64,000 nucleotides of DNA from Portunus trituberculatus. Lineage: Eukaryota > Arthropoda > Malacostraca > Decapoda > Portunidae. A model generated the notes under the pieces. The model did no database searches. It had not been told where the DNA came from and saw only the letters and a list, made by a program, of their open reading frames with translations. The stretch spans positions 1,907,685 to 1,971,684 of the forward strand of contig NC_059283.1 of the NCBI RefSeq assembly GCF_017591435.1. Reading direction: 5' to 3'. Positions 1 to 32,860 of the stretch are shown piece by piece (the stretch's first letter is position 1; the number at the start of each line of letters is the position of its first letter). Position numbers and translations under genes: made by a program.

Positions 1-1383
1 AAAAGTTAAAATAAGAAAGGGTCAAGAAGGAGTAATACTGTTGAAAGTAGAAAAGAAATGTGTCTCGATAGGAAGACGCAACCATCACCTCTACATTCAT
101 GAGCTTACCCACTGCCCAAAAAGAAATGTAAAAGGAGAGAGAAAGGAAAAAATAAGGAAATAGGAGCACTGAATCTTGGCGTTAAAATATCGTTGAATGT
201 AGAAAAAAAGGTGGCTAGGAAGGAGACAAATCACCATCTTTACCACCGCTATCACAGCCATGACCTTCCCTACTGTCAAAAAAAGGCGTGGAAAAAAAAA
301 AAATAAATAAAAGTAAAAAAAAACAAGAAAAGTGGGGAAGAAGTAGCTAAACAACTTCTGACCTTCCCCACTCGGAAGGAAAAGTGTCCAGTAAAGGTGG
401 AGGAAAGGGACAAAAAACACCAGAAAAAAGAGACAAGGTACAGGAGCATAGAGTCTTAGGTTACTTAACAGGCATTTCGAGTCACTCCCTTTACATCGTC
501 AGAATTGCAGGGTACGTGTCCCCTTCTGCAGCCAATCTCGAGTGGTGGCTCCCTCTGGCCGTGTCGTGGCAAAGTACCGTTCCTGCGGGGTCCTGTAGTA
601 CGTAATAAATTGTGTTCCGAGCCATAACCCCGATGTGGAAGAGTACGAAAGTTGAGTATCGCGTAAAAACCGAACTCTGGTTTATTGGGTAGGAGTGGAG
701 GCAGTCTGGAAGGTTTAGTTTTTCTTGTTTTTCTTGTTTTTCATGTTTTTTCCTGTTTTCTTTTTTGTGTTGTTATTGGAAGGGTAAGGCATTTGTCTCG
801 TGACTTTACTGTGTTGTATCCTTCATCTTGGGTTGTTTATGTGTTTGCTTCTCCGCTCCAGTGATTTTTTTTTCTTCTTTTTCTCTTTCTCATGTGTAGA
901 TATTGAAAGCAGAACTCGTTTGTCGTGGAATGTTGCTGCTCTGTGTTGTTTTGTCTCATCGTGTATTTTTCTGTTTTGCTTTTGCGCTCTAGATTTATTT
1001 ACGTTTTTTTTTCATTCTTTTCTCTGTGTGCAAATATGTTTTTCTTTTCATCTTTTGTGTAGATGCTGGAAAAATATCTCATTTATCTCGAAATTTTACA
1101 GCTTTCGCATCATTTTCTTTCATTTCGTATTGTTCATTATTTTGTTTTGCATTTCCATTCTTATTTTCTTTTATTCTTTTTTTTTTGTGTGTATATAACT
1201 CAGTGTCTTTGAATCTCACTGCGTTGTCACCTTCTTTCATCTTATATTTTTTGTATTTTGTATTTTGCCTCCTTGAGATTGTTCTAATATTCCTTTTTTC
1301 TGGATGCGAATTTTATGATGTCAACATGTATGGATTTTGATTTCACTGCGTCATCTCTTCATCATTTTCAGTTTAATATATAG

Positions 1384-1648
1384 ACCATATTCAGAAACGC
1401 TTTGTTCTCTTACTACGCCAATTTTCTAAGGCCACAGAGACGACTAGCAAGGTTTCCAAGACAGTTTTCATGATAATAAACTAGAAATCTTGCCAATGTA
1501 TCATCAGAACCGTAAAAATACCCTTAAAAACATGAACATCTTCAACTAAAGTCTTTGAAAGTAGTAATAGTGAGAAATTATCCCTTTTACCTCATAAATT
1601 CCCGTGAAAAGCCCACATGGTATAAAACAAAAAGCGTTTCTAAATACA
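1384..1648. repeat. Inverted-repeat element, family B (copy 1)
   Basis: Starts CCATATTCAGAAACGC and ends GCGTTTCTAAATAC, an imperfect terminal inverted repeat about 265 bp apart, with internal sequence (GCCACAGAGACGACTAG; AACTAAAGTCTTTGAAA) shared with the copy at 13405. A short nonautonomous element (MITE-like) is the simplest reading. Confidence 0.6.
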
Positions 1649-2164
1649 AGCGTGTCATGTGAGCTGCGTGTGTTCTCCCGTTTGTTCTTGCACCCTGAAG
1701 ACAAATAGTGAACCTGCGTCGTCTCTTATCATTTCAGGGAACACTCTTAACATTGCTGTGCCGCGCTGCATTATCTTATCAGTATCGACAGCGTGGAATT
1801 CATAAGACACGTGTCGCACAAAAAAGGCAAAAAGTGCTTCAATAAAGATAAGAGATCGGGGGACACGCGAGGACAGGGCCAGGCTTCCGTCGCAGCGTAA
1901 ACATTCCACGTGCTATCGAGACCAATAAGAAAGTGAAAAAATGAGGGGCTAGTTTTCTTTCTGTACGTGAAGGTGATAAATATAGAGTGTGAGCAGTATG
2001 GCGAGTGTGTTGCCGCTGGGAGCTCCTGAAGAAGGCGATGACGTACATAAGTAGAGTCTCACAGGGGATGGTCAGTTGGAGGGTAAATTCTTTGTTTATC
2101 GTAATTTTGTGACGTGTTATTGTGAAACCTATTTGTGTATTTTTTTAAAGGTGTTTCCGATAGT

Positions 2165-2170
<6 letters not shown>

Positions 2171-2238
<68 letters not shown>
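2171..2238. repeat. (CT)n microsatellite
   Basis: Uninterrupted CT dinucleotide tract, about 34 units. Confidence 0.97.
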
Positions 2239-2239
<1 letters not shown>

Positions 2240-2313
2240 ATCCCGTAAACAATCTCCACTTCCCGTCTCTTACCCGCTGTGGACCTCCTCCCTCTCCCTT
2301 ATACTGTCACTAT

Positions 2314-2348
2314 CCCTCCTCCTCCTCCTCCTCCTCCTCCTCCTCCTC
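2314..2348. repeat. (CCT)n microsatellite
   Basis: Short CCT trinucleotide array. Confidence 0.9.
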
Positions 2349-2835
2349 TTCTCGGGCACTGACCCACCAAATATATATTCAGTAAGGCGAACACCGAAAG
2401 CCAAGAAATAAATGAATAAAATATGTAGCAGAGTAAGAAGGAAGGTAATTCATTTCAGGCACTCAGGGATTTTATTGATTCACTTTTCCCTGTATATTTG
2501 TTGTCCTTCTAATTGGTATTACGCTTTCTAGTATTTTTTTAGTATTATGTGATGATTTTTTTCAGGCGATGGAGTACTTAATGAGAGGAAGTCAGGAGGA
2601 AAAAGTTAATAGTAAGATTTTTTAAGTGAATATCCCGCTTTAAAATCCCGTGGAGAGAATATTTTTAATTGAATTTTCTGCAAACCTCATTCAGCTTTTC
2701 CCAGTCGTCTCTCCTCCCCCCTCACTTCTCCCCTCCCTTTCCCCTCCCAGTGTTCTTCCCATCTCATCCCATCTCCCTTGCTTTCTTCCTAACCACCAGC
2801 TGCTGATACCTCCTTCTCCTCGTCCTCCTGCTCTT

Positions 2836-2966
2836 CCTCCTCCTCCTCCTCCTCCTCCTCCTCCTCCTCCTCCTCCTTCTCGCCCACCTCCTCCTCCTCC
2901 TCCTCCTCCTCCTCCTCCTCCTCCTCCTCCTCCTCCTCCTCCTCCTCCTCCTCCTCCTCCTCCTCT
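2836..2966. repeat. (CCT)n microsatellite, interrupted
   Basis: Long TCC/CCT array with one interruption (TTCTCGCCCACC) near 2877-2890. The poly-Pro and poly-Arg readings on the two strands are artefacts of this array. Confidence 0.97.
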
Positions 2967-3562
2967 TCACTCCACCTTCCTCCATATGAAATTCCAGGAG
3001 ATAATATATTTCTCGTGTTTCGTGTCTCCTTCTTGACTTTCCTCTGCCGCCACTAACGTTTTGTATTTCTTGACGAGGTTACGGGAAAATTTTTGATGCA
3101 TAATTTTGTGATTTTAAGTTAGTTTTTGTTTTCTTTTTACTTTCTTTTTGTTATTTATTAGTGTATGTATTATGTATCGGGCGAGGTTATGAAATATTTC
3201 AGAATCTTTAATATTTAGTTCACTTTTGGATGATATATGGTGTTTTGTTTTCCTTTTTTATTTGCGTAGATTTATTCATTCGTTCACCTCCATGTCAATT
3301 TAAATACGTTGAATTTTGATCATTTTTTTGGTATTATTATATGTAGTTTTATTTTTCAGACGGTATCATGTGGAATATTAATGGCTTCAGGAAGGCGATT
3401 GTTTATCTCAATAATAGTCAATATCCTCTTCCCAGAACTTCCTCCTCCTTTGCCCTCCTCCTCTCTTTCTCTCCTCTTCTGTTTTCCTCTCCTTCCTCTC
3501 TACTCTCCTTTCTCGTCTTCCTCCCTCGCATCCTTCCATTTCCTGCCGTCTCTGCTTTCAAC

Positions 3563-3670
<108 letters not shown>

Positions 3671-4866
3671 CCTTCTTGCTCCCATCCTCTCCTTTCCTTC
3701 GTTTTTCCTCTCTTCCTCCTTTCCTTCCTTCCACTTCATGCGATTTCTTACTCCTCGCTCTCTTCCTCAAAATTTTTCCTACTTTTCCTCACCCCTTTCA
3801 TTCATACTCTTCTCTTTTTGCTCTTCTCATCTTCCTCCTCTTCCTTCACATCTTCATCACTCATTCATATTCTTTTTTGCTCTTATCTTCCTTCTCTTCC
3901 TTCGTATCCTGTTTCCCTTTCTCTCCCCCCTTCGTCTCCCCAGTACACCCCCGCCTCCCGCCCATCTTGCTGTCAACAATAGCAGTCTATCCGCAGTTTG
4001 CCCAGAAGCCCTTAGCCTAATTGGACATTGTTCCCCCTCACACTGACGGGATGTCTTCACAGTGATTACCAAACGTGACGTGGACAGGACGATGCTGGTG
4101 GTGGTGGTGGTGGTGGTGGTGGAGGTGATGGTGGTGGTAGGAGTTGTATTGATGGTTAGGTCAGGTGTTTCTTTGTGTTAGTTTGTGTTTCGATGTTACA
4201 GTTGTTTTCGTAATGTTGTTTTCCAGAGGTGTTATTCAGTTTCCTTCCTAGTGTGTTTATATTTGCTGGTGGTGGTGGTAGTGGTGGTGATGGTGGTGGT
4301 AGGAATGGCAGTGATACTTAGGTCTTGTGTTTCTTGATATTACTTTGTGTTTTGGTGTTACAGCTGTCTTTGTAATATTTTCTAGACGTGATATTCAGTT
4401 TTCCTCAATATGTGTTTGTATTTCAGTAATATACGGAAATAGCTTTTGTATTTCCTTATTTCTTATTGTATCTTTCGTTTCCTCTTGTCTAGTTGTGAAG
4501 AGAGCGAATAGAGAGCAACTGAGAATAGAATTAGTTCATATTCACGAGATTAGAAAGAACAGCAAGCAACAAATCTTTCAATGCATCCCACATTACAATG
4601 CTTTATATACACTATTGCAAGAGAACGCAGTGAAAATGGTGAGAATGATGGTGATGACGGTGAGAGAACGAACTGTGGTGGTGATGGTGAGTGGTGGAGC
4701 GCTCTTATGACTAAATGTAGCAGTCAGGAGAGTTACGAGTCCATATGGTGAGTCAAGTGTCCTTTGTCATGGGCAATTTGATGCGAGTTATTGACTTAAG
4801 GTCCGTTTGTCCTTCTGTGTTGTGGTTCTGAGTCATGGCGATGCTCGAGTGTGGAAGATGAATCCC

Positions 4867-4868
<2 letters not shown>

Positions 4869-4936
<68 letters not shown>
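4869..4936. repeat. (GT)n microsatellite
   Basis: About 34 GT units followed by degenerate GTGAGTGG-type repeats. Confidence 0.97.
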
Positions 4937-4943
<7 letters not shown>

Positions 4944-5414
4944 TCAGTGTGTGGGAGTGTGAGTGGGAGTGAGTGGGCGCGCGCGTGTGGCGTGTGCGTG
5001 CATAAAAGTTTCCGGGTGAATCAACCCACATTTCACTTACTCCTTCCTCCCTCGAGATAAGATTGAAGATCCCACCATTTGCCTCCATTCACGAGAACTT
5101 ACTCTCTTTATTTTTCCCTTTCTGCCTTTTTTCCCAGTGCTTATATGTGTAGCTTCACTTTATATACATCAAAAGAGGCCTGTCATTCCCTCTTCCATCG
5201 CTGCGAGTGAGGGGAGAAAGCTAGACTAGAGGGCAGGGAAAGAGGAAGCAGTTAGAAATGAACCGCCTCCCCTCTCTGGCGTTCATTATAAGAGCGAGGG
5301 CTTGAAGCTTTGGTGGGTGGTGGACGTCAGCGCCTCCTGGTGGTGGTAGTGGTGGTGGTTGAAGTGTAGTAATCATAAACACCAAAGAGAGAGAGAGAAA
5401 GAGACAGGAAGGGA

Positions 5415-5417
<3 letters not shown>

Positions 5418-5468
<51 letters not shown>
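5418..5468. repeat. (GT)n microsatellite
   Basis: About 25 GT units, preceded by a short GAGAGA tract. Confidence 0.96.
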
Positions 5469-5472
<4 letters not shown>

Positions 5473-5776
5473 ATATGTGTGTGTACTACTTACCCACATC
5501 TCTCTCCATATGCATCTGATTTTCACCGCTAACGTATGGAAACCCACCGGGGGAACTCAGTGTCAATAGATCACACAGACATACATAACACTGGTCTGAA
5601 ATGAGGAGCGCCAGAGATAACAATAACGAAAAGCCTCTCGCCGCCGACCATTAGCATTGTCAGTGGCGTGATTAGGGCATTATCTCTAAAACTAAATGGC
5701 CTTAATTATATCCACTCCCAATATCGTAAATGGCCAATCTGTTACGCCCACCTTTGGCTAGTAATGTGTTTCCGCC

Positions 5777-6066
<290 letters not shown>

Positions 6067-7163
6067 CCAGACAGACAGACAGACAGACAGACACATAGAA
6101 AAAAACTAAAAAATCCCGCTCATGAAATGTTTTTATTACACTTTTCCGTGAGATTTTTTTTTGTGTCTCAGGCTAAAGATGCCTTCCAGATGCGGCTGGC
6201 GAATGTCCGAGTTATATATTTCTTTCTCTCTCTTCTTATATCGTCTCCATAAATCGTGCCGGCCGCTGAGATTACTTCACACAAAAACTTGGATAGCGGG
6301 GCAGTGACAGTGGTCGCTTTAATGTGTCACGTTGTCGCTGTCAGGAGTGCGATGGGCGGGTAGGAGGAGGCAAGGAAGAGGAAGAGCTGATGAGAAGTAG
6401 ATATGGGGAGGATAGGGTCGAGGAGTGGTGGAATTGGAAAAAATAAGGATGGAATAAAAGATAGGAAAGTTTGTATGGGTAAAGTGGCTGGATTAGAAGT
6501 TGAGGGGAAGAGAAAAGGGTAAAAGGGAGCTAGTGAGGAAGAGGAATTAGAAGAGAGACAAAGAAAGGAAGAGAGAAGTGTGATAAGAGTAGGAGAGAAG
6601 AAAAACGTGTAAAGTGAAGGCAGTTATGAAAGTACGGAGAGGAAAATCATGAAATAAAAAGAAATGTTATTGAATGAGTGACGTTAAGAAAAAAAAGAGA
6701 AAGGAAACTGAAGAAAAGAAATGGATGGATGAAAACAGGAAGGAAGGAAGGAGGCAGACAAGGAACATGATTTGTGATAAGGAAGGGGGGAGGAGGAGAA
6801 AAAAGGAGGAGGAGGAGGAGGAGGAAAAGTTGAAGGCACCATGCATAAGAAAGCAGAACCAGTACATCGGATTTCCCAAATGGATGTGAAAGGAAAGAAA
6901 AAGTTTTGAGTCACGCCGCACGTTCATCATACATTGTAGTTTAGTAAGGGCACCATCGAGATTGTGCGTCAGGTCAAGGGGATCACGAGGCGTAGCTAAG
7001 GTCACATAAGGTCACTCCACATGCTCAACCTGCTTCTATCTTGACTCAGAGAGGGTCACGTGTCTGGAATTTTAGTTTCTTTAAATCCGTCATGACTTTC
7101 TCTTCAGCTTTTAAAGAGAGTCAAGTTTCCCTTAAGTTTCTTTCCCAAGTAGGTTAAGATTAC

Positions 7164-7165
<2 letters not shown>

Positions 7166-7217
<52 letters not shown>
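7166..7217. repeat. (GA)n microsatellite
   Basis: About 26 GA units. Confidence 0.96.
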
Positions 7218-7221
<4 letters not shown>

Positions 7222-7666
7222 TTTATTTCTAATCCATTGCTTTGTGGAGGAAAAATAAGGAGAAAAAAATTCCTTATCACACACAATTCATCTTACGGTT
7301 TAGTTGTTTTCTATCCCTGAATGAGAGAGAGAAAGAGAGAGAAACAGAGACAGAGAGAGAGATAAAGAAAGAGAGAATCTGCTTTTCCAGATATTGCCTT
7401 TCCTCCCAGCATCCCAGGGGAAGAGATACATGAAGTAGCGTGCATTGTTTTGTGCATGTGAACGACGCCGCCGCCAGAGGGAATGTAAACGCGAGGGAGG
7501 CAGAGATGGATACGAACATCAAGGGAGAGGGAGAGAGATTCCATTAGAAGAAAGTGATTGCTTTGAGTTTAAACATGTACCATTAATTCAGAGAGCGTAG
7601 GGTGTTTGAGGTAGTCTGCCATTGTGTTGATTGAAGATGTTTGCGCCCTAGTTTAAGTTGTAGAAT

Positions 7667-7670
<4 letters not shown>

Positions 7671-7722
<52 letters not shown>

Positions 7723-7798
7723 GAGACAGAGAGGGACAGACAGGTTATATCATTGGAAAAAGATGAAAGAGTAGTAGTAGTAGTAGTAGTAGTAGTAG
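7671..7798. repeat. (GA)n plus (AGT)n microsatellites
   Basis: GA tract 7671-7718 and an AGT trinucleotide array at about 7771-7798, with unique sequence between. Confidence 0.93.
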
Positions 7799-8915
7799 AG
7801 GAAGATAGATATCGTATTGACCAGTGAAAGAAATAGTGACAGAAGAACAAAAGAAGGAAAGAGCAAAGATCGAAGAAAAACATAAACTCTTTGAGGAGAA
7901 CGAATGAAAAGTCTTGGTGAGGGAGGCAAGATGGCGTCAGAGAGGGAAACAAGAGGTCGTGGTGAAGGGAAGGAATGGTAAGTGAGGCGGGCACGGACAC
8001 CAGGCAGTAGGGGCGACTCACCATCACTCATCCACCAGGTTTCTGCACCATTGGAGGGGAAAATGAGAAAAATGGGACGTTGGCTGCCAGTTTTACCCTC
8101 CAGGCTCTTGGTAACACTTCCAGCCTCCTTCAAGCCTCAGACCAATACAAGAAGTGTGTGTTGTCAATTGCTAAAGACGTTCACCGTTTTTTCTTGTATC
8201 TCTTGGAAATATTTGGTTGTATTCTAAGGGACTGGCGACTGAGTGGGTAGTTTTCTTATCTTTTTGTTGCTCTTGGCCAGTTTTCCCTTCTTATATAAAA
8301 AATAGAGCTCCAGAAAGGTGATTTTTTTTAAGTATTTCATCGATGTGTTCTTTTTATTCTTACTTATTTGATACATAACTCTTTTTTCTTTGTGTGTTGC
8401 CGGGTGAGCCTTTTCAAAGTCTTCATGCTCATCTCTAAGTACCTCCACAGATTTATTTGAGAGAAAAAAAGTATCGAGAACGTCTATAATATTTTCAAAA
8501 AGATCTAAAAGAATAAAAGAAATATCGTAGATGCAAAATATAACATCATTGCTTCGTTAGATCATCAACTATTTTTTCAACAAAACATGGAAAATTTGCA
8601 TGATGTAAAGACATGGAGCGTAAAAAACAAGGAAAAAATATATTTCCTTCCGTTGACAAAACCTCAATGTTGTATGTCTTTCTGTTATTTTTATTCTTTT
8701 CTTCGTGTTTCCGTGAGTGGCGTGAGGTCCAGGGCTGGCTGATGGCTCTTCACGGACCGTGGAATTTTAGTGTTGTGGAAATATTGGAAGAAAAACAGGA
8801 GCAAAGTGTGAAGGAAGAAAGGAACGTGAAGGGAGGAAGTGAAGGCAGGGAGGAGGAGAGGAGGTGATGGTTGAAGGAAGTGAAAAGAGGAGGTGAAAAG
8901 AAAGGTTGTGTTTTC

Positions 8916-8948
<33 letters not shown>

Positions 8949-9293
8949 GAGAGAACAAGGCAGATGCTGAAGTCAACAAATGACCTACACACACACACAA
9001 AATGATGGTGTGTTTACTCCCTGAAAGTTGCTATTTGAATCTCTCTCCCTCCCCTGGTCTGTAAAATTAGTTTAAAAAAATGAATGATGCATAGAAAAAA
9101 AAATCACTATAAATTATGTGCCCTTTTTTAGGCCTTCCTTCGCCATAGGAAGAATTTTGTTGTATAAATGAGGAAAAGGAATAACAAAAGAACACAAACG
9201 AAAGACAAGTAACATGATCGATGTTTGTGATAAGATACACTGATCTAGAAATAAGACATGTAAGATTGTATTAATGAATACGAGGAAAAGGAA

Positions 9294-9299
<6 letters not shown>

Positions 9300-9349
<50 letters not shown>
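9300..9349. repeat. (GA)n microsatellite
   Basis: About 25 GA units. Confidence 0.96.
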
Positions 9350-9353
<4 letters not shown>

Positions 9354-9683
9354 GTATAAATATAGAAGCAAAAGAATGGAGACCGGGAAAGCCAGAGAGA
9401 TAATTGTATTTAAATCAGCCTTGGAGAAAAAATAAACTTGACTTATACGAGAAGTTTTGACATTAAGGAAAAAATAATGGAATAGAAGTTATTGGAAGAG
9501 CGACAAATTAAAAACTTCTTCGGTATTAATTTCACATCTTTTTCCTTCACGAAAAGTAGAAAAATCTGCATAAAGAGACAAAAACAATTATCTTTCTATA
9601 CTTACCATTCCTTCCCTTACATTACATTCTTTTTGGGATTTTCTTAGTAAAGGAATTGAGTTTACCATGAGACAGGGCAGTGG

Positions 9684-9716
<33 letters not shown>

Positions 9717-9903
9717 CAGGGTGAAGGGAGGGAGGGGGAGAAGGAGGACATAACCACAGTATATCCTGTGAGGAAAATAATAACATGGAAGTCTGCGGGA
9801 GAAAGGCAGACCAGACGACGTAATGGAGATGAACCGACCAGTAAATAGGGACGAAAAATGCTTGTGAAGTGCGATAAGAGGGAGAACCGAATAAAGTAGA
9901 TTA

Positions 9904-9912
9904 ACACACACA

Positions 9913-9957
<45 letters not shown>
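9904..9957. repeat. Compound (AC)n(AG)n microsatellite
   Basis: AC tract switching directly to an AG tract at about 9931. Confidence 0.95.
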
Positions 9958-9958
<1 letters not shown>

Positions 9959-10319
9959 CGAGGAAGATAAATTGAAGTGAAGCATTAGGAAGCCACTATA
10001 CCATTACACCACAATACCAGATTACTACTGAAGGAGGCGATGGTATGATTCCCTGGCTGATTGCTCTCCTTAGGGCTTCAGAAGGGGGCTTGGTTTGAGG
10101 GGAAGGGAGACGAGGGGACGCAAGGGGAACTCCAAGTCGAAAAGAGGGGAAGTGACATTTATCACCTCCCCTCACCAACAGCATTGCGTGATTCGAAAAC
10201 ACTTAGGTGGTGGATTTTGTCGTGAGAGGGAAGGTCTAAATGGAAGAATGTGATTTTGAGTGGAAGAAATTTTTTTTTTTTTTTAGGCTGTGGTTGTGGT
10301 ATTAGTGCAAGGAGGTGGA

Positions 10320-10740
10320 AGTAGGACGAGCTATTGTAGTGGTAGTAGTAGTAGTAGTAGTCGTAAGAGGAAGTGGGGATAATGTGGTAGTAGAAGGAAT
10401 TTTTAGTAGTTGTTGTTGTTGGTGGTGGTGGTGGTGGTGGTGGTGGTGGTTGTGGTGAATTAGTTCAAGTAGAAATTTTAGTAGTAGTTGTTGGTGTTTT
10501 TGCTGTTATTACTGGTGGTGGTGGTGGTTGTGTTGTTGTAGTAGTTCAAGTAGAAATTTTAGTAGTAGTTGTTATTGTTGTTGTTAGTGTTGGTGGTTGT
10601 GTTACTGGTGTTGTTCTTGTTGGTGGTGGTAGTGTTGTATTAGTTCAAGTAAAAAATAAAAAGATTAGTAGTAGTTGTTATTGTTGTTGTTAGAAGGGGT
10701 GGTTGTGTTGCTGGTGTTGTTGTTCTCGGTGGTGGTGGGT
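10320..10740. repeat. Imperfect GGT/GTT/AGT trinucleotide region
   Basis: Repeated blocks reading AGTTCAAGTAGAAATTTTAG with GGT, GTT and GTA arrays between them recur about every 100 bp (near 10460, 10545 and 10640), suggesting tandem duplication of a compound trinucleotide repeat. Confidence 0.75.
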
Positions 10741-11079
10741 GTTGTGTTGATATCCGCATTGTTTTTCAGTCCTCAGATTACTTAAAGCCTTTTCTTTATT
10801 ACAATTCGCATGTCTTCCCCGCCCCCGCAAAAAAAAAAACGACACACAAACTTTGGAGCACAGAGTTTGTATTTCATAGTTGCATTTACATTTTGGAACC
10901 TCATAATTCTTGTTTAATATTTCTCCCACCAAGATGAAAGTGCCTATACAAAAAATTAATACAGTAAAAATTCTCATTGATATTTGCATTAAACTATTTC
11001 TCTTCATGTATTTTTCCGGATGTAAAGTTGAATCAAAATGGCGGGAAATTCTAATACTTTTTCTTTTCTTTCTTTGCAG

Positions 11080-30500
<19,421 letters not shown>

Positions 30501-31434
30501 TGACACATGATCTGCGGCAGGGACAGGCTGCACCCACGACAGAGAGTGAGAACTCTTCACCCAGCGGTACTGACAGAGTCTTTGCTGCTGAACGCCGGGT
30601 CTTGGGTTGTGATGATCAGAGTGACCTCCAAACTCTTCATTTCCGACAGCACGCCAGCTCCTCCCGCTGCTCATGAGACCGCAGACAACGCCTGCCACCT
30701 GGTCCTGTACAAGGAAGTGTTGTTTGGTAAACTTGGACTTGAACTTTGGTCAAGGCAAAGGGAGTCGTCAGTCGATGACAACGGGACCAGAATCGTAGAC
30801 ATCAACAAAATACTAGTATTATTTGTGCGCTACTTGGAGTTCCGTAAATAGTAACCAACATTCTCCAGCTCTTTTGTTTCCTTATCAGTGTATCAGCCAT
30901 TCAGGAGGACGCACAGGCGTCTTAGTGTGTTGTGAGTGTGGCCAGCGTGTCGTGCAGGCCATTTCTTCAGGTGCAGTAGTTTATGTGTTTCTTTAGTCCT
31001 CCCGGGAAGGAGTGTGGTTCTTTATGCATTTTATCCCTTAGGAACACATGACAAAGGTGCCAGAGGTCACGAGGACAGCGCTGTTTGTACCACTCGTTCT
31101 GTTCTTGTTTCCGTATCCACCTCCACTAGGAGGCGACAAAGTGAGGTCGATTCTAGTATTGAACATGGTGCTGAAAATACCATTAGAGCAACGGTTCCCA
31201 GAACAATACAGTACAAATAAGTTATCCGAAAGTTTTTAGCAAATTTCTCAAGGGTACTTTTTTATGTTATGTGGATGCAGTTGCAGTAACTTCCAGATTA
31301 TTTACCTCTTCCCTAACGATTTTCCTTTCTTGCACTAACCTAGCGATCGGACGCAACCGCCTCCTTAACAGATGTAAAGCGAGCAGTTTCAGTTTCTTAC
31401 CGGGAGATGCTTCAGCCATGCTCCTTCTTTCCAC

Positions 31435-31520
31435 ATGACACGTGGGACTCGAACCCCGGTCCTCCTCTCTCTCTCAGTCTACAGTGGCTGAGGGTTCTGT
31501 CCAAGTTCCTTCTCTTAAAC
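31435..31520 (-). repeat. Possible tRNA-derived SINE fragment (B-box-like)
   Basis: The minus strand reads GGGGTTCGAGTCCC around 31441-31456, a very good polymerase III B box (tRNA T-loop). I could not find a convincing A box at the right distance or a cloverleaf, so an intact tRNA gene is not claimed. Confidence 0.35.
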
Positions 31521-32145
31521 CCACTGGAGAGGAAGTCAAGGATGTGTCGTAGGATGGATAGTGAGTTTGAGTTGCCAATGTTGGAAGGTTCTACGTGATC
31601 CAGTAAGTAATAGAGCAAAGATGTGAAAGATAAGGAACTTCAGATTACGTCCAAGCCAAAGATTTTTATCCTTCGTGCTAACCGTTCATTTCCTGTTATT
31701 ATTTTTATGTATAAATAACTGTAATATTGACTGACTGTGAGTAGCGATAGATTATTTATACTCTACCTTATGGTGCTTTTTATTTACTAATGTGCTCTAG
31801 TGAAGTGAATAATTCGTATAATCCTTCACTGGGACATTTTTTTTAAAGCCTTTTATCGTGAGCTTACGCCACGTCAAGATTAAAAGTTGGCAACTACAAG
31901 AAGTGACGAAAAAAACGACAAACAAAAAATGCTGCTGCACATTGACAACAGCCAGTAAAAGTCAATCCAATGATGAAGAGAAAAGGAGTAAATCCGTGTC
32001 GTAGGCTTAACCATGAAATAGGCATACATGACGCAGGCCTCTTGTATCTATTTAGGATATTGATTGTCTCTGTGTTGCACGAGTGTTGCGTGATACGTGT
32101 CAGCGTGTGGCGTGTGTCAGCGAGTGTGCGAGGAGTACACGCCCT

Positions 32146-32151
<6 letters not shown>

Positions 32152-32197
<46 letters not shown>

Positions 32198-32245
32198 CTC
32201 CTAATCTCCCCACAGATACAACCGCCTTACATACAGTGGACGGTA

Positions 32246-32321
<76 letters not shown>

Positions 32322-32327
32322 ACGGTA

Positions 32328-32426
<99 letters not shown>

Positions 32427-32428
32427 TG
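32152..32428. repeat. (GA)n, duplicated (GT)n block and (GTGC)n
   Basis: GA at 32152-32191; then a unit GTGGACGGTAACC followed by (TG)n occurs twice (32236 and 32317), a tandem duplication of unique sequence plus microsatellite; then CGTG tetranucleotides at about 32396-32428. Confidence 0.92.
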
Positions 32429-32860
32429 TGTGTGTGTTTATATTATATACTATTATTGTCTAAAACGATGAGACAATGAAGATTATTATGGGTTAGTGAG
32501 AAATAGTAATATAAACCTAGTGTGACAGGGCCGAGGGAAGGGTGGCTGGGGATGATGAACTGCAGAGAGAGTGAGTGAGTGTCGAAGTGAGGAAGAGTGA
32601 GGCAAGGCGAGAGGAAGGAAGCAAGAGGCTGGAGGCGGCAGTATCGGCCCCATGGGGTCAAACCATGTCAGGAATGAATAAAAAATATAAAAAAAATTCA
32701 ATAAAAATGCGAAGTATCGCTTCGAGAATCTTTATTTTTTACTAAGAGACTAGAGTAGGAGACTCAATCCTGCATTTGTGTCCACTTAGAAGATTAAGAC
32801 GTTTCAATAAACTCTTGCATTGTGTACTAAACTCTCCTGTGTAGAGGTACTTAATAAAGA

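Larger units (their letters stand above)
30501..32860 (+). other. Probable 3' UTR and flank of Lgr2
   Basis: No further open reading frame of interest follows the Lgr2 stop. AATAAA hexamers occur at 32700-32705, 32806-32811 and 32853-32858, which would place the polyadenylation site near 32.7-32.9 kb if transcription runs that far. Microsatellites at 32152-32428 would then lie inside the 3' UTR. The transcript end is inference. Confidence 0.4.

Noticed and set aside
2650..3036. Proline-rich open frame (and Arg-rich frame on the other strand)
   Set aside because: It is the translation of a (CCT)n array; no splice context, no non-repetitive coding sequence.
30507..31239. Open frames just after the Lgr2 stop as an extra gene
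   Set aside because: Short, no motif, and best placed in the 3' UTR of Lgr2.
31435..31520. A tRNA gene on the minus strand
   Set aside because: Only the T-loop/B-box part fits; no acceptor stem, D-loop or anticodon arm could be paired.
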